The notes under the pieces: model-generated
Seen by the model: only the letters and a program-made list of their open reading frames with translations
The model's database searches: none
Told to the model about the DNA's origin: nothing
Assembly (NCBI GenBank): GCA_017478855.1
Contig: JAFVCX010000040.1
Coordinates: 1-32,896, forward strand
Length of the DNA stretch: 32,896 nucleotides
Reading direction: 5' to 3'
Origin: Muribaculaceae bacterium
Lineage (GTDB): Bacteria; Bacteroidota; Bacteroidia; Bacteroidales; Muribaculaceae
Program-made: the position numbers and the translations under genes
In this document: piece by piece, positions 7,676 to 15,699 of the stretch
Layout of the letters: each line of letters starts with the position of its first letter
Numbering within the stretch: the first letter of the stretch is position 1

Positions 7676-8940
7676 GTCGTTTCCTCCCTGTTCTTTTGGT
7701 TGCGTTTGTGGCGCGGAAAAATGTTGTCGTAGATAAACTGTGTGGCACCCAAGTGAGTGCGAATGTAGTTGCCGGCGATTTGGCCGGCACGTTGCCGTTG
7801 AGCGGGATTGCAGCACAAATCCTGCATCACACGGTTGAAGTCCTCGGGGCCGTTCACTTCAAAGGCACCGCCGCAGGCAATCAGGTCGTTGGCCTCGCGA
7901 AACTTGGCATGCTTGGGGCCAAAGATAACGGGAATGCCATAGACGGCGGCCTCATTTACATTGTGAATGCCTGCACCGAAACCTCCACCCACCATAGCGA
8001 TTTGCCCATAGCGATAGAGCGACGACAACATGCCGAAGCTGTCAATCACAAGGCAGCTCAGCTGGCTGGCCTGCTGGGGTGAGGTGGTGCTGAAGAGCGC
8101 GGCTGCGCGGCGTGAGCAAGCCATGATGGAGAGCAGCCGCTCGCGGTCGAACTCATGGGGAGCGATGATGAGTTTCATGCCCTCATGGGTGTTGAAATAG
8201 TCGATGATGAGTTGTTCGTCGGGTTCCCATGAGCTGCCCACCACCACCGTGAGCGGAGAGTTGGCCGTAAAGGCATCGATGGTGGGAAACTGCTTGGTTT
8301 GTTCGCAAATGTGTGCCACGCGGTCGAAGCGCGTGTCGCCGCTCACCTCTACTTGGCGCACCCCTATGTTTTGCAGCAGCTGCCGCGATTCCTCGTTTTG
8401 CACAAAGATGGTGGTGTAGCAATGCAGCATGGCGCGGAACATGCCTCCCCACGGCCTGAAGAACACCTGCCCCGGGCGGAAGATGGCCGATACGATATAG
8501 GTGGGAATGCCACGTCGCTTCAAGGCCATCAGATAGTTTCCCCAGAACTCGTATTTCACAAAAATGGCCATGGTGGGCTTGACGAAGTCGAGAAACTGGC
8601 CCACGTTGCGCGGCAGGTCAAAAGGCAGATAGCACACGGCATTCACGCCCTGATAATTCTTGCGCACCTCGTAGCCCGATGGCGAGAAAAACGACAGCAC
8701 GATGCGTGCTTCGGGGTCGTTGCGCTTAATCATCTCGATGAGTGGCCGGCCTTGCTCAAACTCGCCCAGCGAGGCGGCGTGAACCCAGATGTAACCTCCG
8801 GCGGGGTCGAGCTGCTCGCGCAGTCGCTTGAAAGTTTCGCGTTGACCTTTCAGCATCATGCGTGCTTTGCGGTTGCGCACCGATGCCACTTTCACCGCCA
8901 GTCGGTAGGCCGAGATGCCTATGTTGTAGATTAAGTCCAT
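7672..8940 (-). CDS. waaA: 3-deoxy-D-manno-octulosonic acid transferase WaaA (KdtA)
   Basis: A 422-residue GT30 enzyme that transfers Kdo from CMP-Kdo to the lipid A precursor at the cytoplasmic face of the inner membrane. The N-terminal segment MDLIYNIGISAYRLAVKVAS is the usual membrane-associating helix. The catalytic Glu lies in HAASLGEFEQG (E60 in SLGEF). The central PFDLPRN and KYEFWGNYL segments and the C-terminal GGGFGAGIHNVNEAAVYGIPVIFGP, seen in two parts around residues 315-345, are characteristic of the family. It sits 15 bases downstream of the barrel gene and overlaps the NagB-like gene by ATGA. Whether it adds one or two Kdo residues cannot be told from sequence; Bacteroidetes lipid A usually carries a single Kdo. 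Confidence 0.95.
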   Translation of the reverse strand: MDLIYNIGISAYRLAVKVASVRNRKARMMLKGQRETFKRLREQLDPAGGYIWVHAASLGEFEQGRPLIEMIKRNDPEARIVLSFFSPSGYEVRKNYQGVNAVCYLPFDLPRNVGQFLDFVKPTMAIFVKYEFWGNYLMALKRRGIPTYIVSAIFRPGQVFFRPWGGMFRAMLHCYTTIFVQNEESRQLLQNIGVRQVEVSGDTRFDRVAHICEQTKQFPTIDAFTANSPLTVVVGSSWEPDEQLIIDYFNTHEGMKLIIAPHEFDRERLLSIMACSRRAAALFSTTSPQQASQLSCLVIDSFGMLSSLYRYGQIAMVGGGFGAGIHNVNEAAVYGIPVIFGPKHAKFREANDLIACGGAFEVNGPEDFNRVMQDLCCNPAQRQRAGQIAGNYIRTHLGATQFIYDNIFPRHKRNQKNREETT

Positions 8941-8955
8941 GTAGATATCGTAAGG

Positions 8956-10020
8956 TTAAAATGCAGGTTGGCAGAGGTTGTTGAGTGTTGTGTTTTTCCG
9001 GTTGTGATTTTGGTCAATGAAAAAGCGACAGCTCAGTTGCTGCCAAAAGCCGGTGGTGCGGTCGTTGGCATGCAAGGTGAGCACGGCGCTCAAATCCACA
9101 TGCCGGTTTTGCACGATGTGTGCCCGCACGTCGGTGCGGCTATATGTTTTGCTGCGAAAATAGGGGTCGCCCAAGTTCAGCTCGCTGCCATAACGGTCAT
9201 AGAGGGGAAACAAATCTTTGCCCACAAAGAGCATTTCGCTGGCTTCAAATTTGCGCCATGCCACCCGGGCTGTGCCTATGAATCCGCAGGGCGTGTGCCA
9301 CTTGTGGTCGCCACGGTCGCGTTGCAGCTGAATGATGGCTCCCGCATTGGCTCGCACTCGTACCCTACTGTCGTTGTTGTCGTAGAAAAACAGCGGATTG
9401 ACGGTGCCATCGTCCACCACACATTCGCCCTCGGGCGCGTCATAGCGTTTGGCCAAGTGGTTATATTGAGCAAAACCGCCCACGCCCCAATGCCGGTGAA
9501 AATTCCACTGGCCGCTCACCAGCACGTTGAAGGCTTCGCGGCGAGTGTGGCTGCGCAGCTGTCGCCAGTCGAGCATGGCCCGGAATTGCGAACGGGTGGT
9601 ATGCCAGTCCACCACCACACCACGCACGTGGGGCGTGCAATAGCTCATGGAGTCGCTCCACAAATAGGTGGGCAGCTCCCGCACGAGGGGCACCATGCCC
9701 ATGGCCAGCGATGTGTTGGAACGCGTGAACTGATAGTAAAGCGCGGGCAGCACCTTGTAGCCGTCAAGCCTGTCGTTCACGGGCTGATACCACGACGCTC
9801 CTCCCATGATGCGATGGGCGGCAAAGTCGGTGGTAAACTCCACGCCGCCTTTGGCTGTGAGGCGCGTGAAGAAAAAGGTTTGGTCGGGAGTCTGCTCGTC
9901 GCCGCCCTCACGGTTGTTGAAGAGCACGTTCATGTCCACGTCCCACACCAGCCGCTCTTGTGCCACGATGGGCAGCGCGAGCAGCAGCGTCACAAAAAAT
10001 GTCAGCCACTTATTGTGCAT
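8956..10020 (-). CDS. Unknown outer-membrane beta-barrel protein
   Basis: 354 residues beginning with a signal peptide (MHNKWL, hydrophobic run, PIVAQ before ERL). The mature protein has no hydrophobic helix. It is built of alternating-polarity strands with Tyr/Trp/Phe at likely membrane girdles ([55 protein letters not shown]). Near the end, [13 protein letters not shown] resembles a last barrel strand, and the terminal residue is Phe. The middle section (residues about 90-130) recalls Bacteroidales porin-like proteins described only as hypothetical. The gene overlaps the end of gltX by 11 bases and is followed 15 bases later by waaA, so it is made together with Kdo transferase. That suggests, but does not show, a link to lipopolysaccharide or outer-membrane assembly. 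No confident family assignment. Confidence 0.75.
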   Translation of the reverse strand: MHNKWLTFFVTLLLALPIVAQERLVWDVDMNVLFNNREGGDEQTPDQTFFFTRLTAKGGVEFTTDFAAHRIMGGASWYQPVNDRLDGYKVLPALYYQFTRSNTSLAMGMVPLVRELPTYLWSDSMSYCTPHVRGVVVDWHTTRSQFRAMLDWRQLRSHTRREAFNVLVSGQWNFHRHWGVGGFAQYNHLAKRYDAPEGECVVDDGTVNPLFFYDNNDSRVRVRANAGAIIQLQRDRGDHKWHTPCGFIGTARVAWRKFEASEMLFVGKDLFPLYDRYGSELNLGDPYFRSKTYSRTDVRAHIVQNRHVDLSAVLTLHANDRTTGFWQQLSCRFFIDQNHNRKNTTLNNLCQPAF

Positions 10021-11548
10021 CGCCTATGGGCTGAATGGTTTCGATGCCGCGCTCAATGCGGGCAATGGTTTCCTCTTTGCCCAGCAGCTCGGTGATGAGA
10101 AACATGTGCGGGCCTTTGCACTCGCCCACCACCGTGAGGCGGAAAGCGTTCATCACGTTGCCCATGTGCAGCTCGTGGTCTTTGATCCACTGCAGCACGA
10201 TGGGCTCGCTGGCCTCGGCCGAGAAGTCGTCGATGCCGCGCAGCACCTCTATGAGTTGGCGCATGATTTGAGGCGTATCGGCTTTCCAGCGTTTGCGCAC
10301 GTCTTTTTCGGCATAGCTGGTGGGCGCTTCGAAGAAGAAGCGGGTATTGTCCCAAAGCTCTCCCACAAAGTTGACGCGGCCTTTCACCATGCCCACGGCG
10401 CGTGCGATATATTGGGCCGAAAAAGCACTGGCATCGCAATGCTGGGCCAGCACTGGCGTGAAGAGTTGTGCCAGTTGCTCATCGGGCATGTTCATGAGAT
10501 ATTCATGGTTGAACCATTTGCCTTTCTCGTAGTCAAACTTGGCTCCTTTCTTTGAGCAATGTTCAAAAGAAAATTCGTTGATGAGCTCTTGCATCGTGAA
10601 CATTTCGCGGTCATCGCCCGGATTCCAGCCGAGTAGGGCAAGGAAGTTGACCACGGCTTGCGGCAGGTAGCCACGCTCGCGATACCCGCTGCTCACCTCG
10701 CCGCTCTTGGGATCATGCCACTCGAGCGGGAACACGGGGAATCCCAGCCGGTCGCCGTCGCGTTTGCTCAATTTGCCTTTTCCGTCGGGCTTGAGCAGCA
10801 AGGGCAGATGCACAAATTGCGGCATGGTGTCGGCCCAGCCCAGAGCCTCGTAGAGCAGCACATGCAGCGGTGCGCTGGGCAACCACTCCTCGCCGCGAAT
10901 CACATGGGTGACGCGCATCAGGTGGTCGTCCACAATGTTGGCAAGGTGATAGGTGGGCAGGTCGTCGGCGCTTTTGTAGAGCACTTTGTCGTCGAGCACG
11001 CTCGAATGGATGGTCACCAGCCCGCGAATCAGGTCGTTCACTTCCACATCTCGGTCGGGCTCAATCTTGAAGCGCACCACATATTTCTCACCGCTTTCGA
11101 TGCGTTGCTGCACTTCTTGCGCTGGCAGCGTGAGCGAGTTGCTCATGAGCAGACGCGTGGAAGCGTCGTACTGAAAATTCTTGATTTCGGCGCGTTTGGC
11201 TTCAAGCTGTTCGGGTGTGTCGAAGGCCACATAGGCTTTGCCGTCGTCGAGCAGCTGCTTCACATAGCGGCGGTAGATGTCGCGACGCTCACTTTGCTTG
11301 TAGGGGCCATAGTCGCCACCTTCTTTCACGCCCTCGTCAATTTCTATGCCCAGCCACTGCAGGGCCTCGTTGATATATTCTTCGGCTCCGGGCACAAAGC
11401 GGGTGGAATCGGTATCCTCGATGCGCAGAATCATCTTTCCGTCCTTTTGGCGGGCAAAAAGATAGTTATACAATGCGGTGCGCACCCCTCCAATGTGGAG
11501 CGGCCCGGTGGGTGACGGTGCAAAACGCACTCTGACTTCTTGTGTCAT
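10010..11548 (-). CDS. gltX: Glutamate-tRNA ligase
   Basis: 512 residues, class I aminoacyl-tRNA synthetase that charges tRNA-Glu with glutamate in the cytoplasm. The HIGH-type motif is in [14 protein letters not shown] (8-21). The KMSKS-type loop is KLSKRDGDR (259-267), the form expected for this enzyme. [10 protein letters not shown] (41-50) is the amino-acid-binding segment. The C-terminal helical anticodon-binding domain follows from about 310. KLSKR and the overall length fit a discriminating or non-discriminating bacterial GluRS; I cannot decide which, and no gatCAB genes are in view. The gene is first in a four-gene minus-strand operon ending with the NagB-like fusion, and a phylum-type promoter precedes it. 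Confidence 0.97.
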   Translation of the reverse strand: MTQEVRVRFAPSPTGPLHIGGVRTALYNYLFARQKDGKMILRIEDTDSTRFVPGAEEYINEALQWLGIEIDEGVKEGGDYGPYKQSERRDIYRRYVKQLLDDGKAYVAFDTPEQLEAKRAEIKNFQYDASTRLLMSNSLTLPAQEVQQRIESGEKYVVRFKIEPDRDVEVNDLIRGLVTIHSSVLDDKVLYKSADDLPTYHLANIVDDHLMRVTHVIRGEEWLPSAPLHVLLYEALGWADTMPQFVHLPLLLKPDGKGKLSKRDGDRLGFPVFPLEWHDPKSGEVSSGYRERGYLPQAVVNFLALLGWNPGDDREMFTMQELINEFSFEHCSKKGAKFDYEKGKWFNHEYLMNMPDEQLAQLFTPVLAQHCDASAFSAQYIARAVGMVKGRVNFVGELWDNTRFFFEAPTSYAEKDVRKRWKADTPQIMRQLIEVLRGIDDFSAEASEPIVLQWIKDHELHMGNVMNAFRLTVVGECKGPHMFLITELLGKEETIARIERGIETIQPIGDAQ

Positions 11549-11591
11549 ATCGAATTAATGCGGTTGTGAGTTAACGTAATTAAATAACTTG

Positions 11592-11624
11592 CAAATATAA
11601 AGAAAGTTATTGAAATACCCACAA
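11592..11624 (-). promoter_or_regulatory. Putative promoter of the gltX operon
   Basis: On the minus strand TATATTTG (11599-11592) matches TAnnTTTG. TTG (11624-11622) lies 22 bases upstream, slightly longer than the usual spacing. Transcription would start about 37 bases before the gltX ATG. The remainder of 11549-11778 holds only this promoter and the terminator at 11724-11756. Confidence 0.5.
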
Positions 11625-11723
11625 TCGCGAGCGTGTTCTCTGTGTAGCGAATAGATGTGTTTTTTGCCAAAATCTTGCGATAAACACGTTAAATGGCGGG
11701 TGATGTGGCTGGCGCACAAAAAG

Positions 11724-11756
11724 ATGGCTGCGAGAAAAATCTTTTCTCGCAGCCAT
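11724..11756 (-). terminator. Rho-independent terminator of the DUF4923-like gene
   Basis: A perfect 15-bp stem (11724-11738 with 11742-11756, ATGGCTGCGAGAAAA) closes a 3-base loop. In the minus direction it is followed by CTTTTTG. It begins 22 bases after the stop codon of the lipoprotein gene and separates it from the gltX promoter. The A-tract in the stem gives a T-tract in the opposite arm, so it might also work on the plus strand, but no plus-strand gene ends here. Confidence 0.85.
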
Positions 11757-11778
11757 AGTCGTTTGGCAGGCCGAGGGC

Positions 11779-12429
11779 TTATTTGCTCATCTCAAAGCCC
11801 ACGCGCACGCCGTCGATGTCTTTGCTCATGTTGCCCACCGTTTGCAGAATGCTGTTGCCCGACAGGGCTGCCGCCGTTTGCAGCAACGTGACCAGTTTTT
11901 TCGACTCAAAAGTGAGAGCCAGTCCCGAGCTGGTGCGAGTGATGTAGGCCGTGCTGCTCACAAGCATCGTCTTGAGTTGCAAGGCTCCCGAACTTGGGTC
12001 GTAGGTGTAGGTGCCACTAAAGGGAATGCCTTTTATTTTTGCGCTGAACTGACCGTCGGCAGTGAATGTGAATTGCGTGTTTTGCGACGACACGCCTATG
12101 CCGTCGTAGGCCGTTTTGAGTTTTTCTTTCACGTTGGCGGCCGCCACGGTGCCACCGGCCTTCGAGAGCAGATTCTCGCTGGTGAAAGCGCAGCCGGGGC
12201 CGCTGTAATACCATGTGCCTATGAGTGCTTGCTGGTCGATTTTCACATAGCCGATCACCATGTCGAGCAGGCCTTGTGCGCTATTGGCATTCACCACCGA
12301 GCCCAGCACGCCGCCCAACAGGTCGCCCAGCCCGGTGTTGCCGGTAGCGGTTCCGCTCTGCATCATGCTGCCACAGCTTGTGGCCATCATGGCCACCGCA
12401 GCGGTGGCCGTAAGTAATAATTTTTTCAT
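11779..12429 (-). CDS. DUF4923-like lipoprotein
   Basis: 216 residues from the ATG at 12429; the 16 codons upstream in frame are AT-rich spacer that includes the promoter. The signal sequence MKKLLLTATAAVAMMATSC ends at a lipobox-like A16-T17-S18-C19. It is followed by a Gly/Ser-rich linker and an amphipathic region (GLGDLLGGVLGSVVNANSAQGLLDMVIGYV, in two adjacent parts around 32-62). From about residue 68, ALIGTWYYSGPGCAFTSENLL starts a beta-rich lipocalin-like domain with FTFTADGQFSAKIKG and FSGTYTYDPSSGAL. This architecture matches Bacteroidales proteins carrying DUF4923, which have no known function. The gene is monocistronic, with its own promoter and a strong terminator, as is common for abundant lipoproteins. 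Confidence 0.8.
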   Translation of the reverse strand: MKKLLLTATAAVAMMATSCGSMMQSGTATGNTGLGDLLGGVLGSVVNANSAQGLLDMVIGYVKIDQQALIGTWYYSGPGCAFTSENLLSKAGGTVAAANVKEKLKTAYDGIGVSSQNTQFTFTADGQFSAKIKGIPFSGTYTYDPSSGALQLKTMLVSSTAYITRTSSGLALTFESKKLVTLLQTAAALSGNSILQTVGNMSKDIDGVRVGFEMSK

Positions 12430-12464
12430 CGTTCTGTTTGTTTTTTTTGATTCTTTTTCGGTCG

Positions 12465-12472
12465 CAAAAATA
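12465..12472 (-). promoter_or_regulatory. -7 box of the DUF4923-like gene promoter
   Basis: The minus strand reads TATTTTTG (12472-12465), matching TAnnTTTG, 35 bases before the ATG at 12429. No TTTG lies at the expected -33 distance; the upstream region is a poly-A stretch. It sits just after the end of nadK, so the lipoprotein gene may also receive read-through from nadK. Confidence 0.45.
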
Positions 12473-12526
12473 CGCAAAAAATGCTGACGGTGTTTTTTTT
12501 AGGAAAAACTTTTTGCCACCCTCGCA

Positions 12527-13390
12527 CTAAAAGCCCCAGTGCAGTTTGTGGCGCAAGGTGGAGGCGAAGTGATGGCCGCGCCGCACGATTACCCGCACCT
12601 TGATCGGAGCCTCGCTGATGGTGACCATCGAGCCGGAGGGGCACGTAAACGCCTCGCCGTCCACACTCACTTGATAGTAGTCGGCTCGGGTGCGGGTGAC
12701 GATGCTCACCACCGATGTCATGGGAATCACCAGTGGCCGCATCGTGAGCGAGTGGGGTGAAAGGGGCGAGAGTGCCATGCACTGTGTGGTGGGTTCCAGA
12801 ATGGGACCTCCGGCGCTCAGGTTGTAGGCGGTGCTGCCCGTGGGCGTACACACCACCAGCCCGTCGCCCTTATAGGTGGTGAGTGGCTGTCCTTGCAGGG
12901 TGGTTTCCATCTCAATCATGCTCGATGTGTCTTGGCGCAAGATGGCCACATCGTTGAGCGCATAAGGATGCTCAATCTCCACGCCCTCGCACCGCACTTG
13001 CAGCATGGAGCGCAGCTGCACCTTGCAGTCGCCGCTCAGCAGCTCGCTGATGGCTTCGGGGGCATCGCTGAGGCTGCATGCCGCCAGATAGCCCAGATGT
13101 CCCGCGTTGATGCCCATGATGGGGATGCCCAGCTGCGCCACCCACATCACGGTGGTGAGAAAGGTGCCGTCGCCACCCAAGCTCAGCGCCGCGTCGATGT
13201 CGCCGGGCAAATCGTGGGCTTGTGCCTGCTGCACCTCACGGGAGAGCGTGTGGCGGCTGCTGTTCAGGTAGCGGTAGAAATCGCTTTCCACCACCACGTT
13301 CACTTGCCGCGCGAGCAACCCGTCGATGAGCTGCACGATGGCGGGCAAATTGCTTTCTTGATGGTCATTTCCGAATAAAATCAGTTTCAT
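12527..13390 (-). CDS. nadK: NAD kinase
   Basis: 287 residues from the ATG at 13390 (MKLILFGNDHQ), preferred over an in-frame ATG nine codons upstream because the first strand of the family starts here. It phosphorylates NAD to NADP using ATP. Motifs are GGDGT (72-76), INAGHLGYLA (94-103) and TPTGSTAYNLSAGG (182-195). The conserved NE motif appears as ND in YALNDVAILR. Length is normal for the family. The gene diverges from pdxJ across a palindromic promoter. Placing nadK next to pdxJ and the exbB/exbD/tonB set is an arrangement I associate with Bacteroidales genomes. Confidence 0.96.
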   Translation of the reverse strand: MKLILFGNDHQESNLPAIVQLIDGLLARQVNVVVESDFYRYLNSSRHTLSREVQQAQAHDLPGDIDAALSLGGDGTFLTTVMWVAQLGIPIMGINAGHLGYLAACSLSDAPEAISELLSGDCKVQLRSMLQVRCEGVEIEHPYALNDVAILRQDTSSMIEMETTLQGQPLTTYKGDGLVVCTPTGSTAYNLSAGGPILEPTTQCMALSPLSPHSLTMRPLVIPMTSVVSIVTRTRADYYQVSVDGEAFTCPSGSMVTISEAPIKVRVIVRRGHHFASTLRHKLHWGF

Positions 13391-13480
13391 GGGGCGCAGT
13401 TTTTGCGGGTTTGCCAAAGAAAAAAGGGACTTTTGAGGGATTTTAGTAGTTTTTTACTTTTTTATCCCAATATTTCCCAT

Positions 13481-13520
13481 TAATTTTGCAAAATTACTGC
13501 AAGCCGAGCGCAAAAGCAAA
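13481..13520. promoter_or_regulatory. Divergent nadK / pdxJ promoters sharing a 16-bp palindrome
   Basis: TAATTTTGCAAAATTA (13481-13496) is a perfect palindrome, so each strand reads TAATTTTG, a full -7 box. On the minus strand TTTG (13520-13517) lies exactly 20 bases upstream of the box and forms a complete promoter for nadK, with start near 13482 and a leader of about 90 bases. On the plus strand the -33 position (13457-13460) is only CTTT, so the pdxJ promoter is weaker by consensus. Transcription would start near 13495, leaving a leader of about 165 bases. Two polymerases could not occupy the overlapping boxes at once. Confidence 0.6.
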
Positions 13521-13527
13521 TTTATTT
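13489..13527 (-). repeat. Promoter-like repeat, copy 3
   Basis: Read on the minus strand this is AAATAAATTTG, a GC-rich spacer CTTTTGCGCTCGGCTTGCAG, then TAATTTTG. It has the same sequence and geometry as the copies at 3612-3650 and 3691-3729, with spacer CTCGGCTTGCAG instead of CTCGCCTTGCAC. It supplies the nadK promoter. The copies are almost 10 kb apart and drive unrelated genes. Confidence 0.65.
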
Positions 13528-13601
13528 GCGTTTTGCCGAGGCGCGATGTGGCCAAGAGAGTGCCCAAACAGATTGATAAAAGAATTATTGCAAACAAAAC
13601 C

Positions 13602-13628
13602 GCTGTGACCCTTCATCGGGAGCACAGC
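13602..13628 (+). other. Possible hairpin in the pdxJ leader
   Basis: GCTGTG (13602-13607) can pair with CACAGC (13623-13628), with an inner CCC/GGG pairing (13609-13611 with 13618-13620) closing a TTCATC loop. It lies 32-58 bases before the pdxJ ATG inside the predicted long leader. I do not recognise a known riboswitch class. It may be a chance hairpin. Confidence 0.25.
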
Positions 13629-13659
13629 ACAACGAAGCCCGAAAAGTTTTTCTGATAAG

Positions 13660-14379
13660 ATGACGAATTTGAGCGTAAACATCAACAAAGTTGCCACCCT
13701 GCGCAATGCTCGCGGAGGCAATGTGCCATGCGTGGAAACGGTGGCGCAAGATTGTGAAAAGTTTGGAGCCGACGGCATCACCGTGCATCCGCGTCCCGAC
13801 GAGCGGCACATTCGGCGAGCCGACGTGTATGCTCTGCGTCCGCTGGTGCACACCGAGTTCAACATCGAGGGCTACCCCGATGAGGAGTTCATGAAACTGG
13901 TGCTCATGGTCAAGCCCGAGCAAGTCACACTCGTGCCCGACGCTCCGGGTGTGCTCACCTCAAGTGCCGGCTGGAAGGTGGAACCTAATATGGACTTCCT
14001 CACCGGCATCGTCGACCGCTTGAAAGAGGCGGGCATCCGCACCAGCATCTTTGTGGGAACCGATGTGGATAACATTCGTGCCGCCGCCCGCACCGGTGCC
14101 GACCGCGTGGAGCTTTACACCGGCCCTTATGCCGAGCGGTTTCACGACGACCCCGATGCCGCCATTGCCCCCTATGTGGAGGCGGCCGAGGCAGCACGCA
14201 AGTCGGGGTTGGGCTTGAACGCCGGCCATGATTTGAGTCTCGACAACCTGCGCTTCTTCAAGCAGCATGTGCCGCACTTGGCCGAGGTGTCCATAGGTCA
14301 CCAGCTCATTGCCGACTCGCTCTACATGGGCTTGGAGGCCACCATCCGAGCTTATAAGGAGGCTCTGCGAACCGAATAA
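13660..14379 (+). CDS. pdxJ: Pyridoxine 5'-phosphate synthase PdxJ
   Basis: 239 residues, the usual length. It condenses 3-amino-2-oxopropyl phosphate with 1-deoxy-D-xylulose 5-phosphate to make pyridoxine 5'-phosphate, the last ring-forming step of DXP-dependent vitamin B6 synthesis in the cytoplasm. Family signatures are [15 protein letters not shown] (6-20), [16 protein letters not shown] (36-51), [15 protein letters not shown], and the C-terminal [14 protein letters not shown] and [16 protein letters not shown]. The gene is followed 33 bases later by the exbB-like gene and may share its transcript. Its own promoter is the plus-strand half of the palindrome upstream. Confidence 0.96.
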   Translation: MTNLSVNINKVATLRNARGGNVPCVETVAQDCEKFGADGITVHPRPDERHIRRADVYALRPLVHTEFNIEGYPDEEFMKLVLMVKPEQVTLVPDAPGVLTSSAGWKVEPNMDFLTGIVDRLKEAGIRTSIFVGTDVDNIRAAARTGADRVELYTGPYAERFHDDPDAAIAPYVEAAEAARKSGLGLNAGHDLSLDNLRFFKQHVPHLAEVSIGHQLIADSLYMGLEATIRAYKEALRTE

Positions 14380-14412
14380 ATTATTAACACTCAAAAATAA
14401 AAGATTACAGTA

Positions 14413-15180
14413 ATGTCAATTCTCAGCATGATTCTTGCGCAAGTGCCCGCAGCTGCCGACACGGTGGCTCAACCGCTTGCCGACACGATGACACAGGCCG
14501 CCACTGCTGCGGCTGCTCCTGTGGCTGCGGCTGCCGATGCCGCCGCTCCGGTGGTGAAAGACCTCTCGGTGTGGAACCTGACCATGGCCGGTGGCTGGCT
14601 CATGATTCCGCTGGCTTTGCTGGCGGTGGTGAGCATCTACATTTTCTTTGAACGCCTGTTTGCCATCAATAAGGCTTCGCGCGAAGACGCCGCCTTCATG
14701 GAGAGAATCAAGAATTTCATCCATCAGGGCGATGTAGACAACGCCATGCGCTTGTGTAAAGACACCGATACGCCCATCGCACGCATGATAGAGAAAGGTG
14801 TGAGCCGCATTGGCCGCCCCATGAACGATGTGCTCGTGGCGGTGGAAAACGTGGGCAACATGGAGATTGCCAAGCTCGAAAAAGGCTTTAACTGGCTGGC
14901 CACCACCGCAGCCGGTGCGCCCATGATAGGTTTCTTGGGCACCGTTACGGGTATGGTACAGGCTTTCTTCCAGCTCGCCAGCGCAGGAGCCAATAGCAAC
15001 GTCACCATCTTGGCCAGCGGCATCTATGAGGCACTGGTCACCACGGTGGGCGGTCTGATTGTGGGTATCATCGCGTTGTTTGCCTACAACTATCTTACCA
15101 GCCGTGTGAATAAGGTGATGAATAAACTGGAAGGAAAATCAATGGAATTTATGGACTTGCTCAACGAGCCGGCCAAGTAA
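14413..15180 (+). CDS. ExbB/TolQ/MotA family proton channel protein
   Basis: 255 residues. It is the pentameric channel subunit of an inner-membrane energy-transduction complex that uses the proton-motive force. Three membrane segments are seen: about 61-80 (GWLMIPLALLAVVSIYIFFE), 165-190 and 205-228. The conserved channel stretches are GAPMIGFLGTVTGMVQAF (168-185) and EALVTTVGGLIVGI (206-219), with the usual polar Thr residues. The N-terminus is unusual: about 50 residues rich in Ala/Pro/Thr precede the first membrane segment, after a short hydrophobic MSILSMILAQV that may be a cleavable signal. It is followed 15 bases later by the exbD-like gene and then by a TonB-like gene, so an Exb-type role in outer-membrane receptor energisation is favoured over a Tol role. 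No tolB or pal is in view. Confidence 0.9.
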   Translation: MSILSMILAQVPAAADTVAQPLADTMTQAATAAAAPVAAAADAAAPVVKDLSVWNLTMAGGWLMIPLALLAVVSIYIFFERLFAINKASREDAAFMERIKNFIHQGDVDNAMRLCKDTDTPIARMIEKGVSRIGRPMNDVLVAVENVGNMEIAKLEKGFNWLATTAAGAPMIGFLGTVTGMVQAFFQLASAGANSNVTILASGIYEALVTTVGGLIVGIIALFAYNYLTSRVNKVMNKLEGKSMEFMDLLNEPAK

Positions 15181-15195
15181 AACACCATCACAGCT

Positions 15196-15699
15196 ATGGC
15201 ATTGAAACGACAACACGAAACCTTGTCAATGTTCAGCATGGCCTCGATGACCGACGTCATCTTTCTGCTGCTCATCTTCTTCATGGTCACCAGCACCTTT
15301 GTGCTGCCCTCGGCCATGGAGGTGAACTTGCCGCAAAGCGGACAGCAGACGACGCTCAAGCCCACCACGCGCATCTATATGGACAAGGAAATGAATATGT
15401 TTGCCACGCAGGGCGACAGCATCAGCGAGGGCGAACTCATGCCGCTGCCACCTGAGCAGCTGGTGACTTTCATGCAAACCGTGCGTGCGGCCAACCCCGA
15501 TGAGTTTGTCGCGCTCTATGCCGATGAGGAAGTGCCTTATGGCCGCATCGTCGACATCCTCGACAAAGGGTCGAAAAACGGATTGAAGATTGTCTTGGCC
15601 ACCAAACCGGCATCGGCCACCTATGCCGCCCCCGAACCCGAAACGGCTCCCGAGGCGACCCCGGCCGAGCCAGTTCTCCCTAATAATTCTGCACGATGA
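15196..15699 (+). CDS. ExbD/TolR family protein
   Basis: 167 residues. After a short cytoplasmic N-terminus (MALKRQHETLSMFSMASMTD) comes one membrane helix (about 21-38, VIFLLLIFFMVTSTFVLP). The proton-carrying Asp of the family is D20, in MTDVIFLLLIFF. The periplasmic part has the usual ExbD fold with MEVNLPQSGQQTT and VALYADEEVPYGRIVDILDKGSKNGLK (in two parts, about 112-138). The C-terminus is a Pro/Glu/Ala-rich tail. It works with the ExbB-like protein just upstream. The next gene overlaps by ATGA (15696-15699), so the downstream TonB-like protein is probably made in step with it. Confidence 0.9.
   Translation: MALKRQHETLSMFSMASMTDVIFLLLIFFMVTSTFVLPSAMEVNLPQSGQQTTLKPTTRIYMDKEMNMFATQGDSISEGELMPLPPEQLVTFMQTVRAANPDEFVALYADEEVPYGRIVDILDKGSKNGLKIVLATKPASATYAAPEPETAPEATPAEPVLPNNSAR

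Noticed and set aside
7676..7816. 47-codon N-terminal extension of the NagB-like protein
   Set aside because: It lies inside waaA in another frame, reads as low-quality sequence rich in Ser, Arg, Gln and His, and the ATG at 7675 forms an ATGA overlap with waaA.
13602..13628. Riboswitch ahead of pdxJ
   Set aside because: Only a small hairpin is visible and it matches no known riboswitch class, so it is listed only as a low-confidence structure.
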